The translations under genes and the position numbers were made by a program. From Brevibacterium permense (GTDB lineage: Bacteria; Actinomycetota; Actinomycetes; Actinomycetales; Brevibacteriaceae), in the NCBI RefSeq assembly GCF_013280495.1, contig NZ_JABSSX010000011.1, positions 37,539 through 101,538 on the forward strand: a stretch of 64,000 nt of DNA, written 5' to 3'. The stretch's first letter is position 1. Each line of letters begins with the position of its first letter. The notes beneath the pieces were generated by a model. That model was not told the DNA's origin and ran no database searches. It saw only the letters and a program-made list of their open reading frames with translations. This document shows positions 23,850 through 32,656 of this stretch, piece by piece.

Positions 23850-25595
23850 ATGAAGAAGCGAGCGTTATCGATGGTTGCGATGGCCGCTGCCGCCACGATG
23901 CTTGTAAGCGCCTGTGGGAGTGGGAATTCAAGCAATGGGGGCGATGCTCAATCTGTAATCGATGACAAGACCGGCTTTGCCTCTTATACCGGCGAACCGC
24001 AGAAGGGCGGAGTTGTCGAAGTGCTGGGTGGAGTCGATTTTTCCCATTTGGACCCGGCCATGGGCAGCGACGGCAATGTCCTCAATCTCTACAACCTCCT
24101 CTACCGCAACCTCACTCAGTACAAGTACAACCGTGAGTCAGGTGAGCTAGAGCTTGTCGGTGACCTCGCCGAGGACACTGGCACGCCGAACGAGGACTCA
24201 ACCGAGTGGACTTTCAAACTCAAAGAAGGCGTCACCTTCGAAGATGGATCACCGATTACTGCTGAAGACGTGAAGTTTGGCTTCGAGCATGCCTTTGACC
24301 CGTCATTGGCCATTGGGCTCGACTACCTACAGAATTACGTAAAAGGCGCCAAAGACTATGAAGGTGTATTCAAAGATCCCGAAGGTCTCGACTCAATCAA
24401 GGTAGTCGATGAACGCACGATCACGATTGAGACGAATGAGCCTATGGCGGACTTCCCCAACGTTGTCGCTACGGCGCCGGGCGCTCCTTTCCCGAAGGAC
24501 AAGGTGACCAAGGTCGACCAGATCCAGAAGGACCCGATCTCGTCGGGCCCCTACAAAGTCGACGAGTACAAGCGCGGCGAGTCGCTTACCCTGGTCCGCA
24601 ATGAGAACTGGAACGCCGAGACCGACGACATCCGTCCGGCCTATCCCGACGGCTTTAAGTTCACAGTCAGCCTCGATCAGAACACGATCGATCAGCGGAT
24701 GATGTCCGGGCAGGGTGACGATGCCAATGCAGTCTCGTCTTCGACTAATCCGGTTGTGGCGGCCAATCTGGCGAAGATCACTCAGGATCCCAAGCTCTCA
24801 GAGCGCACAGTGCAGTCCAAGCCCTCCTGCAACTACTTCATGGTCATGAACAACACCAAAGAGCCGCTGGGCGATAAAAAGGTTCGGCAGGCCATCAACT
24901 GGGCCGTGGACAAGTCAAGCGTGATCAACGCCAGCGGCGGTCCGCAGCTGGCCGATGTCGCACCGAACCTGCTGCTGCCCAGCGTGCCGGACTACGACGA
25001 CACCGACCCTTACGCCACCGAAGGAAACACCGGCGATCCGGAGAAGGCCAAGGCCATGCTCAAAGAAGCCGGGGCGGAGAATCTCAAGCTGACCATGGAC
25101 GTGCGCGCGTTGCCGATGTGGGAGGCACAGGCCGAAGCGGTGCAGCAATCGCTGAAGAAGGTCGGCATCGAAGTCAAACTCAATGTCATCGACCAGGCGA
25201 AGTTCTACGAGGTCCTGGCCACCCCGAGCCAGCAGAACGAACTGGCGATCACCGGCTGGTGCTCCAATGGCTGGTTCTCCGGTGAACCGCTACTGGGACC
25301 CCTGTTCGACGGTGAGCGGATCACGGAGACCGGCAACCTCAACCAGTCCCAGATAGACGATCCGGCACTGAACAAGTCCCTCGCCGAGGCAGCCGTCATG
25401 CCCGATCTCGATGACAAGACCGCCGCCTACGCGAAGATCAACGAACAGGTCCTCGACCTCGCACCGGTCGTGCCCCTGGTCCGTCCGCGTCCGCTCCAGC
25501 TCGTCGGCTCCAACGTCGGCGGAGCCTTCGCCAACCCGTCCAAGACCGGATACATCGACTACTCGCAGCTGGGTCTTCTCAACCCGGAAGGATAG
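23850..25595 (+). CDS. ABC transporter peptide-binding lipoprotein (family 5)
   Basis: A 581-residue solute-binding protein of the DppA/OppA family. A lipoprotein signal ends in LVSAC (Cys near residue 22). The mature part has the family features LYRNLTQY, LAEDTGTPNEDSTEWTFKLK with GVTFEDGSPITAEDVKFGFE, and PISSGPYKVDEYKRGESL. AAGGAGG precedes the ATG. It is the first gene of a five-gene importer followed by two peptidase-like genes, so peptides are the likely ligand. Nickel or sugar ligands occur in this family but do not fit the neighbours. Confidence 0.88.
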   Translation: MKKRALSMVAMAAAATMLVSACGSGNSSNGGDAQSVIDDKTGFASYTGEPQKGGVVEVLGGVDFSHLDPAMGSDGNVLNLYNLLYRNLTQYKYNRESGELELVGDLAEDTGTPNEDSTEWTFKLKEGVTFEDGSPITAEDVKFGFEHAFDPSLAIGLDYLQNYVKGAKDYEGVFKDPEGLDSIKVVDERTITIETNEPMADFPNVVATAPGAPFPKDKVTKVDQIQKDPISSGPYKVDEYKRGESLTLVRNENWNAETDDIRPAYPDGFKFTVSLDQNTIDQRMMSGQGDDANAVSSSTNPVVAANLAKITQDPKLSERTVQSKPSCNYFMVMNNTKEPLGDKKVRQAINWAVDKSSVINASGGPQLADVAPNLLLPSVPDYDDTDPYATEGNTGDPEKAKAMLKEAGAENLKLTMDVRALPMWEAQAEAVQQSLKKVGIEVKLNVIDQAKFYEVLATPSQQNELAITGWCSNGWFSGEPLLGPLFDGERITETGNLNQSQIDDPALNKSLAEAAVMPDLDDKTAAYAKINEQVLDLAPVVPLVRPRPLQLVGSNVGGAFANPSKTGYIDYSQLGLLNPEG

Positions 25596-25602
25596 TTCAC
25601 AC

Positions 25603-26547
25603 GTGACTGCCTCGCTTTCCAACCAGGTCGAGGAGTTCGGTCGGCCCGACCCGGGGGAGGATTTCTCCCCCGGGGCGGGAGCCCTGAAGAGGATCCTTGG
25701 CAAACCCTCGGTGATCCTGTCCCTGGGGTTCCTCGTCTTCATCGTCCTCCTGGCGATCTTCGCCCCGCTCATCACCCAACTCTCCGGCTACAGCCCCTAC
25801 GAATTCGACGAGGGAGCCGTCGACCCGGCCCTCGGCGGCCTGCCGCGCGGCCCACTCGGCGGCATCAGCGCCGACCACTGGATGGGCGTCGAACCCCAGA
25901 ACGGCCGTGACATCTTCGCCCGCATAGCCTACGGAGCACGCGTCTCAATGCTCATCGGCATCGGCGCCACCGCCATCACTATGATCATCGGTGTCGTCAT
26001 GGGCGTCATCGCCGGCTTCCTCGGCGGATTCGTCGATGCTGCGATCTCGCGGGTCATGGACTTCCTCATGGCCTTCCCGGCTCTCATCTTCATGATCGCC
26101 ATCCTCTCTGCCCTGCCACAGGGCAACCGGCCGCTCCTGCTCGTCCTCGTCCTCAGTCTCTTCTCCTGGCCGGCCACGGCTCGCGTGATCCGCGGACAAA
26201 CACTGTCGCTGAAGAACCGGGAATTCGTCGAGGCGGCTAAGACCTCCGGCGCGGATTGGGTTCCCCTGGTCTTCCGCGAGGTGCTGCCGAATCTCTCCGG
26301 CACAATCGTGGTCATGGCGACCCTTGCGGTGCCGACGTTCATCGCCACCGAGGCGGGGTTGTCCTTCCTCGGTGTGGGCATCACTCCACCCGATCCTTCG
26401 TGGGGGCAGATGATCGCTTCGGCGGTGACCTGGTACTCCAGTGATCCGATGTTCTTCGCGATTCCAGGCATGTTCCTCTTTCTTACAGTGCTCTCATTCA
26501 CCGTGCTCGGGGACAACCTGCAGAAGATCTGGGCGGGAGGACTCTGA
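25603..26547 (+). CDS. Peptide ABC transporter permease, DppC type
   Basis: A 314-residue DppC/OppC-type permease with an N-terminal cytosolic tail, a first helix at about 37-57 and five more helices after residue 100. The ABC-contact loop EFVEAAKTSGADWVPLVFRE with VLPNL is at about 208-233. I start it at GTG 25603, 7 bases after the binding-protein stop. Unusually, this C-type permease precedes the B-type one. Its stop overlaps the next start (TGATG). Confidence 0.88.
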   Translation: MTASLSNQVEEFGRPDPGEDFSPGAGALKRILGKPSVILSLGFLVFIVLLAIFAPLITQLSGYSPYEFDEGAVDPALGGLPRGPLGGISADHWMGVEPQNGRDIFARIAYGARVSMLIGIGATAITMIIGVVMGVIAGFLGGFVDAAISRVMDFLMAFPALIFMIAILSALPQGNRPLLLVLVLSLFSWPATARVIRGQTLSLKNREFVEAAKTSGADWVPLVFREVLPNLSGTIVVMATLAVPTFIATEAGLSFLGVGITPPDPSWGQMIASAVTWYSSDPMFFAIPGMFLFLTVLSFTVLGDNLQKIWAGGL

Positions 26548-27542
26548 TGGCCCTTTATCTCGTCAAACGACTGTTCGCGGCGCTCATCATCATGTTGCTC
26601 GTCGTCTTCTTCACCTTCGTCATCTTCTTCCAACTCTCTCCGGACCCGGCCGCCAGCATCTGTGGGCAGACCTGCACTCCGGAGAGGATCGAGGCGATCA
26701 GGGATCAGCTGGGGCTCAACGAACCGTTCTTCACCCAGTTCTTCACTTTCCTCGCCGCGATCTTCGTCGGCCGCGACTACGGTTCGGGTGCCTCAGCGGT
26801 TCACTGCAACGCCCCGTGCATAGGGTACTCGTTCCAGACCAACCAGGACGTCCTGCAAGGGATCATCGACCGCCTGCCCGTTTCGGTGACCATCGCCGTC
26901 GGAGCCGCGGTCCTGTGGCTGCTTTCCGGGGTGGCCGCCGGTGTGATCAGTGCCGTCAAGGAAGGCACTTGGTGGGACAAAGGAGCGATGATGTTCGCCC
27001 TGGCCGGGATCTCCCTGCCGAACTACTTCGTCGCCCTCGTCCTGCAGTACCTGCTCGTGGTCCAACTCCAATGGCTGCCGTTCCCGACAGTGGTGCCGTT
27101 CACCGACAGTCCTGTGCAGTGGTTCCAGGCCTACCTCATGCCGTGGATGGTGCTGGCGCTTATGTACGCGTCGATGTACGCCCGGCTGACCCGCACCAAT
27201 GTCATCGACACCATGGGGGAGAACTTCATGCGCACTGCCCGGGCCAAGGGCCTGGGGCGCGGCGCCGTCCTCATCCGCCACGGACTGCGGCCTTCGCTGA
27301 CACCGATCGTCACGCTCCTCGGCGTCGACTTCGCCACCCTGCTCGGCGGTGCTCTCATCACCGAGACGGTCTTCGGTCTCAACGGCGTCGGACGGTATGC
27401 CTATGATGCGATCGCCGTGAACGACCAGCCCGTGATCATGGGTGTGACCCTCGTGGCCGCCTTCGCCGTGATCATCGCCAACATCGTGGTCGACCTGCTC
27501 TACCGGGTGCTCGACCCCCGAGTGAGAGTGAGCAGCTCATGA
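26547..27542 (+). CDS. Peptide ABC transporter permease, DppB type
   Basis: A 331-residue DppB/OppB-type permease with six predicted membrane helices. The start [20 protein letters not shown] is typical of the family. The ABC-contact loop [20 protein letters not shown] lies at about 226-245, and [14 protein letters not shown] near 274-287 is a further family motif. A roughly 40-residue periplasmic segment near 74-95 contains two Cys residues ([13 protein letters not shown]), which could form a disulphide; I do not recall this in standard DppB. It overlaps both neighbours by a few bases. Confidence 0.88.
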   Translation: MALYLVKRLFAALIIMLLVVFFTFVIFFQLSPDPAASICGQTCTPERIEAIRDQLGLNEPFFTQFFTFLAAIFVGRDYGSGASAVHCNAPCIGYSFQTNQDVLQGIIDRLPVSVTIAVGAAVLWLLSGVAAGVISAVKEGTWWDKGAMMFALAGISLPNYFVALVLQYLLVVQLQWLPFPTVVPFTDSPVQWFQAYLMPWMVLALMYASMYARLTRTNVIDTMGENFMRTARAKGLGRGAVLIRHGLRPSLTPIVTLLGVDFATLLGGALITETVFGLNGVGRYAYDAIAVNDQPVIMGVTLVAAFAVIIANIVVDLLYRVLDPRVRVSSS

Positions 27543-28375
27543 GTGCACTATCCATTGAGACACCGGTCCTGTCCGTGCGTGACCTGCGCATCGAATTCCC
27601 CCTCGGCGTCGTCGTTGACGGCAGTTCGTTCGACATCGCCCGTGGCCAGACAATGGGTCTGGTCGGCGAATCAGGGTCGGGCAAGTCGATGACCTCGCTG
27701 GCGATTATGGGTCTGCTGCCGAAGGAGGCGACGACGACGGGTTCCGTCCGCTTCCACGGCGGCGAGCTGCTGCACCGCTCCGATGCCTCGATGCGGCGGA
27801 CCCGTGGCGACCAGATCGCGATGATCTTCCAGGATCCGCTGTCCTCGCTCAACCCCTACTACACGGTCGGGTTCCAGATAGCCGAGGCCTACCGTGCCCA
27901 CAAGGGAGGCACAAAGGCGGCGGCGATGACGAAGGCCGCCGAGGCGATGGATCGCGTCCGCATTCCCGATGCCGTCGGCCGCCTCGGACACTACCCCCAT
28001 CAGTTCTCCGGGGGGATGCGCCAACGCGTGATGATCGCGATGGCGCTCGTGTGCGAACCCGACCTCATCATCGCCGACGAACCGACCACGGCCCTCGACG
28101 TCACCGTCCAGGCTCAGATCCTCGATCTGCTCACCGAGGTGCAGGAGATGACGCAGGCGGCAATGCTCTTCATCACCCACGACCTGGCCGTCGTCAGTCA
28201 GATCTCCGACCATGTCACGGTGATGCGCTACGGTCGGACCGTCGAACAGGGCACGGCGGAGCAGATCTTCTCGAACCCGCGCAACGACTACACCCGAGCG
28301 CTGCTGGCCGCGACCCCGCGCCTCGACGATGTCGTCGACTTGCCCGAGCCCATCCTCACGAACGGAGGTGAGTGA
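27539..28375 (+). CDS. Peptide ABC transporter ATP-binding protein, DppD type
   Basis: A 278-residue ABC ATPase. Walker A GESGSGKS is near 42-49, the signature FSGGMRQRV near 155-163, Walker [13 protein letters not shown] near 175-186, and the switch His in FITHDLAVV near 209. It overlaps the B-type permease by ATGA. The C-terminal extension ([17 protein letters not shown]) is the DppD/OppD tail pattern, though the Cys-rich part often seen in OppD is absent. It works as a heterodimer with the next gene. Confidence 0.9.
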   Translation: MSALSIETPVLSVRDLRIEFPLGVVVDGSSFDIARGQTMGLVGESGSGKSMTSLAIMGLLPKEATTTGSVRFHGGELLHRSDASMRRTRGDQIAMIFQDPLSSLNPYYTVGFQIAEAYRAHKGGTKAAAMTKAAEAMDRVRIPDAVGRLGHYPHQFSGGMRQRVMIAMALVCEPDLIIADEPTTALDVTVQAQILDLLTEVQEMTQAAMLFITHDLAVVSQISDHVTVMRYGRTVEQGTAEQIFSNPRNDYTRALLAATPRLDDVVDLPEPILTNGGE

Positions 28376-28377
28376 GC

Positions 28378-29187
28378 ATGAGCGACACCGTCACACCGCT
28401 GCTGTCGGCGACCGCCCTGAGCAAGGAGTTCCGCACCGGCCGCAAGGAGGTCTTCACCGCGGTCGAAGGCGTGTCCTTCGACGTCCATCGGCGCCAGACG
28501 CTGGGCATCGTCGGCGAATCCGGGTCCGGCAAATCGACCACGGCCCGCATGATTGCCCGTCTCATCGACCCCACCTCCGGCTCGATCGAGTTCCAGGGTG
28601 AGGAGATCACGCAGCGTTCGGGGGCGGCCCTGCGGGACTTCCGCAGCGGGGTGCAGGTGGTCTTCCAGGACCCGTACTCCTCACTCAACCCGAGGCATAC
28701 CGTCGAAGAGGTCGTCTCGGCCCCCTTGCGCTATCAGAAGCGGAATGTCGCCGGCGGCTACCGGCGCATGGTCAAGGCGGCGATGGAGCGAGTCGGGCTC
28801 AACCCCGATCACTCGGGTCGCTATCCGCGTCAGTTCTCCGGCGGGCAGGCCCAGCGCATCGGCATCGCTCGCGCTCTCATCGTCGAGCCGAAGCTCGTCA
28901 TCTGCGACGAGGCGGTCTCGGCCCTCGACGTGTCTGTCCAGGCGCAGGTGCTCGAACTGCTCGTCGATTTGCAGCGTGAACGCGACATCTCCTATGTCTT
29001 CATCGCCCACGATCTGGCGGTCGTGCGACAGATCGCTCACAAGGTCGCCGTGATGCAGAAAGGCCGGATCGTCGAGCAGGGTCCGCGCGACGAGATCTTC
29101 GATGATCCGCAGCACGAGTACACGAAGACCCTGCTCTCGGCGGTCCCGAGCATCGATCCCCGCTGGGACGCGGGACGGCGCACCTGA
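28378..29187 (+). CDS. Peptide ABC transporter ATP-binding protein, DppF type
   Basis: A 269-residue ABC ATPase partner. Walker [10 protein letters not shown], the Q-loop VFQDPYSSLNPRHTV, signature FSGGQAQRIGIARAL and Walker B LVICDEAVSALD are all present, as is the switch region FIAHDLAVV. I prefer the ATG at 28378, which is 9 bases from GGAGG; the in-frame GTG at 28372 is too close to that ribosome site. It completes the importer. The C-terminal DPQHEYTKTLLSAVP is the usual DppF/OppF tail. Confidence 0.9.
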   Translation: MSDTVTPLLSATALSKEFRTGRKEVFTAVEGVSFDVHRRQTLGIVGESGSGKSTTARMIARLIDPTSGSIEFQGEEITQRSGAALRDFRSGVQVVFQDPYSSLNPRHTVEEVVSAPLRYQKRNVAGGYRRMVKAAMERVGLNPDHSGRYPRQFSGGQAQRIGIARALIVEPKLVICDEAVSALDVSVQAQVLELLVDLQRERDISYVFIAHDLAVVRQIAHKVAVMQKGRIVEQGPRDEIFDDPQHEYTKTLLSAVPSIDPRWDAGRRT

Positions 29188-29280
29188 CAGGCACAGCTGC
29201 CTCGGCGATGGATCTCTGTTCCTCCACCGCTCATCCATTCTCCACCAACTCCTCACACAGGGAAGGACCTCAACCCCATC

Positions 29281-30792
29281 ATGTCTGACGCACAGGATCA
29301 GCCACAGCCGACGAACACACCGCACCCGGTCGATGACTTCGTCACCACCGTTCACGATCTCGAACTGCCCACCGGAGTGCTCAGGTACCGGGCCCAGACG
29401 GGCCGGATGGTCGTCGGCTCCGAAGTCGTCGAGGACGGGGTCTTCGCCGGGCTCAAGCCGAAGGCGCAGATCTTCCTCACCTCCTACACCGCCATCGCCG
29501 AGGGCACCGAGGACGGCCAGGACGCCGGACGGCCGGTCGTCTTCGTCTTCAACGGCGGCCCCGGATCGTCCTCGGCGTGGATGCACATCGGTCTCTTCGG
29601 TCCCCGTCGCGTCGTGGCCAACGATGTCAACGATCGCACCCCGCCGCCCTACGGCCTCGTCGACAACATTGAAACCACGCTGGCTCATGCCGATCTCGTC
29701 TTCATCGACCCGGTGACCACGGGATACTCGCGCACCGCGGAGGGGGAGAAGCCCGAGGACTTCCACGGATTCACCGGGGACCGGGACGTCGTCGGTGAAG
29801 CGATCCGGCTGTGGCTGACGCGGAACAATCGGTGGATCTCGCCGAAGTTCCTCGCCGGAGAGTCCTACGGAACCACGCGGGCCGCGGCCCTGGCCGGGCA
29901 TCTGGCCAAACGGCACGGCATAGCGTTCAACGGCATCCTCCTCATCTCGGCCGTCCTCGACTTCGCCACGATCGACTTCACGGAGGGCAACGAGGCTCCT
30001 TACATCCACTATCTGCCGACGTTCGCGGCCATTGCGCACTACCACGGCAAACACCCCGGACGGGAGCTCGAGGACGTCGTCGCCGAGGCCGCGGACTTCG
30101 CGTACGGGGACTTCAGTCGGGCCCTCGAGCGCGGACACCGGCTCGCCGACGCCGAGCGCGCTCAAGTCGGTGCGCGACTGGCCGAGCTCATCGGCCTCGA
30201 TGAGGACTTCGTGGCGCTGGCCGATCTGCGCATCGACGAGTTCACCTTCTTCACCGAGCTGCTGCGCGATCAGCGGCTGCGCATCGGTCGTCTGGACTCC
30301 CGGTTTACCGCCCATCCGGGCAAGGTCGCCTCCGAGGTGCTCGGCGACGACCCGTCGTACCCGGCGATCCAATACCCGTACACCGTGGGAATCAACCATC
30401 TGCTGCGCGCCGAGCTCGGCTACGAATCGGATCTCACCTACGAGGTGCTCACGGGCCGGGTCCATCCCTGGTCGTACAAGGAGTTCGAGAACTCCACGGT
30501 CACCACAGCCGAGGACCTCGCCTTCGCGATGCGGATGAACCCGCACCTCAAGGTCTACGTCGCCTTCGGGTATCACGATTCGGCGACGCCGTTCGCCGCC
30601 TCGGAACACGTGCTCGCGCATCTGCGGATCTCCGATGAGTCCCATGACCAGATCGTCCGCCGCTACTACCCGGCCGGGCACATGATGTACGTCGACCAGC
30701 AGGTCCGAGTCGATCAGTTGCGCGACATTGACGACTTCATCTCATGGGCCTCCGGTGACGGGGACAAACCCGTCTCGAACAATCCCCTCTGA
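29281..30792 (+). CDS. S10-family serine carboxypeptidase
   Basis: A 503-residue peptidase of the S10 family, unusual in bacteria compared with plants and fungi but known in actinobacteria. FNGGPGSSSAWMHIGLFGP (near 95-113) forms the oxyanion region, and the nucleophile Ser is in GESYGTTRA near 198. The Asp in FGYHDSATPF and the His in PAGHMMYVD near the C-terminus complete the triad. There is no signal peptide, so it acts in the cytosol, fitting the breakdown of imported peptides from their C-terminal end. It lies directly after the peptide importer and before a DUF885 gene. Confidence 0.87.
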   Translation: MSDAQDQPQPTNTPHPVDDFVTTVHDLELPTGVLRYRAQTGRMVVGSEVVEDGVFAGLKPKAQIFLTSYTAIAEGTEDGQDAGRPVVFVFNGGPGSSSAWMHIGLFGPRRVVANDVNDRTPPPYGLVDNIETTLAHADLVFIDPVTTGYSRTAEGEKPEDFHGFTGDRDVVGEAIRLWLTRNNRWISPKFLAGESYGTTRAAALAGHLAKRHGIAFNGILLISAVLDFATIDFTEGNEAPYIHYLPTFAAIAHYHGKHPGRELEDVVAEAADFAYGDFSRALERGHRLADAERAQVGARLAELIGLDEDFVALADLRIDEFTFFTELLRDQRLRIGRLDSRFTAHPGKVASEVLGDDPSYPAIQYPYTVGINHLLRAELGYESDLTYEVLTGRVHPWSYKEFENSTVTTAEDLAFAMRMNPHLKVYVAFGYHDSATPFAASEHVLAHLRISDESHDQIVRRYYPAGHMMYVDQQVRVDQLRDIDDFISWASGDGDKPVSNNPL

Positions 30793-30861
30793 GCCAACTG
30801 TGCGGCCCGACGATGGGTCGCACGTGTCGCACCGATCACCATCGAGAACAGGAGTGCTCAC

Positions 30862-32589
30862 GTGTCCGAACACCATGATCGTCAAGACGGTCGTGCCGAG
30901 GTCTCAGCGACGAGCCGACGGCTTGCCGAGATCATCGACGCCGAATGGACGTGGAGGGAGGCCGAATTCGGGACGCTGTCGCACCGCGCCTCCGTCGTCG
31001 ACTTCCTGCCCGATGCCTCCGAGAAGGCGCAGCTGCGGCGTCAGCAGATGTGGGAGAAGACCCTCGGCGAGCTCGACGCGCTGACGCTCGACGACCTCAC
31101 CGCCGAGGAGAAGGTCGACTTCGACGTCTACCACCAGCAGCTGACGACCCTCGTCGAGGCGCAGCGCCACCGCATTTGGGAGAGGCCGGCGACGGCGGAT
31201 TCCGCGTTCTGGCGCTCGATGGCCTTCACCGCCTATCGTCTGGTGCTCGAGGATGCCGAGTCGGCTCGCGCGTATCTGCGCATGCTCGGAGACATCCCTC
31301 GGTACTTCGACCAGCAGATCGAGAATATGCGGGCCGGGGTGGCGCGCGGGTTCGGCCCGGCAAGGGTGTGCATGAGCGGCCGGGAGGAACCGGTGCGGGT
31401 CATCGCCGAGGCCGATGACGTCACCGAACTGTCGTTCTTCGGGCCGTTCCGACGGATCCCGTCGGTCGTGCCCGAGCAAGTGCGCACCGAACTCCACGAG
31501 GCGGCAGCGCAGGTGCTCTCGGCTGAGGTCGTTCCCGCCTACCGGAAGCTGCTCGAGTTCCTGACCACGGAGTATCTGCCGAATCTGCCGGAGTCGATCG
31601 CCGCGGTGGACCAGCCGGGCGGCCTCGAGTTCTACCGGTCCCAGATCAGGGAGTATTCGACGACGGATCTCAGCCCGCAGGAGATCTTCGACCTCGGACA
31701 GACAGAGGTGAAGAAGATCCGGGAGGAGATGGAGGACGTCGCCGCCGAGCTCGGCTATCCCGGTGACCTGCCGGGTCTGTTCGAGTTCATGCGCACGAGT
31801 CCGCAGTTCTACGCGACGACGAAGCGTCAGCTGCTGGCCGAAGCTGCATATACGTGCAAGGCCTTCGACCGGGTCGTCCATCAGTACTTCGGACGACTGC
31901 CGCAGCAGCGCTTCGCGATCATGGAGACACCGGCGGAAATCGCGAAGTTCGATACGTTCGGTCGCGGCGCCCCCGACCGGTACCTGCTCAATACGTACAA
32001 CCTGCCGGCGCGGCCGCTGTATTCGCTGCCGTCTTTGACCCTGCACGAATCTGCGCCGGGCCATTCGTTCCAGATCTCGTTGGCGGAGGAGCTCGAGCTC
32101 AAGGACTTCCGGCGACTCTACATCTCAGCCTTCGGTGAGGGCTGGGGTCTCTACACCGAGCGGCTCGGCGATGAGATGGGGATGTACGAGACGCCTTTCG
32201 AGCGCATGGGCATGCTGTCGTTCCAGATGTGGCGGGCCGTGCGCCTCGTTGTCGATCCGGGCATGCATGCGCTCGGTTGGAGTCGGGAGCAGGCGCAGGA
32301 CTTCCTGCGGGCCAATACGGCGATCGCCGAACATGAGATCGTCACGGAGATCGATCGCTACATCTCCTGGCCGGGTCAGGCCACGGCCTACTACCTCGGG
32401 CAGCTGACGATTCAGCAGCTGCGGCACGAGGCCGAGGAGACGCTGGGCGAGGACTTCTCGATCAGGGACTTCCATGACACGGTCCTCGGCATGGGCAGCG
32501 TGCCGCTCATCGTGCTACAAGCACATGTGCGTGCCTATATCCGTACGGCCGCCGCCGAGCGGCAGCCTCAGGCGGCCGCCGGCCACTGA
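30862..32589 (+). CDS. DUF885-family putative metallopeptidase
   Basis: A 575-residue DUF885 protein. The conserved segment LTLHESAPGHSFQ (near 393-405) contains an HExxxGH-like arrangement that resembles a zinc site, and SAFGEGWGLYTERLGDEMG with EIDRYISWPGQATAYYLGQ are family hallmarks. No signal peptide is present. The start is GTG 30862 after AGGAG. It follows the S10 peptidase in the same direction and is probably part of the same peptide-use operon. Zinc peptidase activity in this family is inferred from the motif and distant resemblance to M32/M3-like folds. Confidence 0.82.
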   Translation: MSEHHDRQDGRAEVSATSRRLAEIIDAEWTWREAEFGTLSHRASVVDFLPDASEKAQLRRQQMWEKTLGELDALTLDDLTAEEKVDFDVYHQQLTTLVEAQRHRIWERPATADSAFWRSMAFTAYRLVLEDAESARAYLRMLGDIPRYFDQQIENMRAGVARGFGPARVCMSGREEPVRVIAEADDVTELSFFGPFRRIPSVVPEQVRTELHEAAAQVLSAEVVPAYRKLLEFLTTEYLPNLPESIAAVDQPGGLEFYRSQIREYSTTDLSPQEIFDLGQTEVKKIREEMEDVAAELGYPGDLPGLFEFMRTSPQFYATTKRQLLAEAAYTCKAFDRVVHQYFGRLPQQRFAIMETPAEIAKFDTFGRGAPDRYLLNTYNLPARPLYSLPSLTLHESAPGHSFQISLAEELELKDFRRLYISAFGEGWGLYTERLGDEMGMYETPFERMGMLSFQMWRAVRLVVDPGMHALGWSREQAQDFLRANTAIAEHEIVTEIDRYISWPGQATAYYLGQLTIQQLRHEAEETLGEDFSIRDFHDTVLGMGSVPLIVLQAHVRAYIRTAAAERQPQAAAGH

Positions 32590-32656
32590 GGATCTCGCCT
32601 CACACGACATCGACCCCGGTCGGACCATGAGTCCGGCCGGGGTCGAGCCATATCGA

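Noticed and set aside
28681..30681. A 666-codon minus-strand frame opposite dppF and the S10 peptidase
   Set aside because: Both plus-strand genes have clear family motifs; the minus product has none and shows the biased composition of an antisense frame in GC-rich DNA.
30904..32064. A 386-codon minus-strand frame opposite the DUF885 gene
   Set aside because: Arg/Leu-rich antisense product with no motif; the plus-strand gene is well supported.
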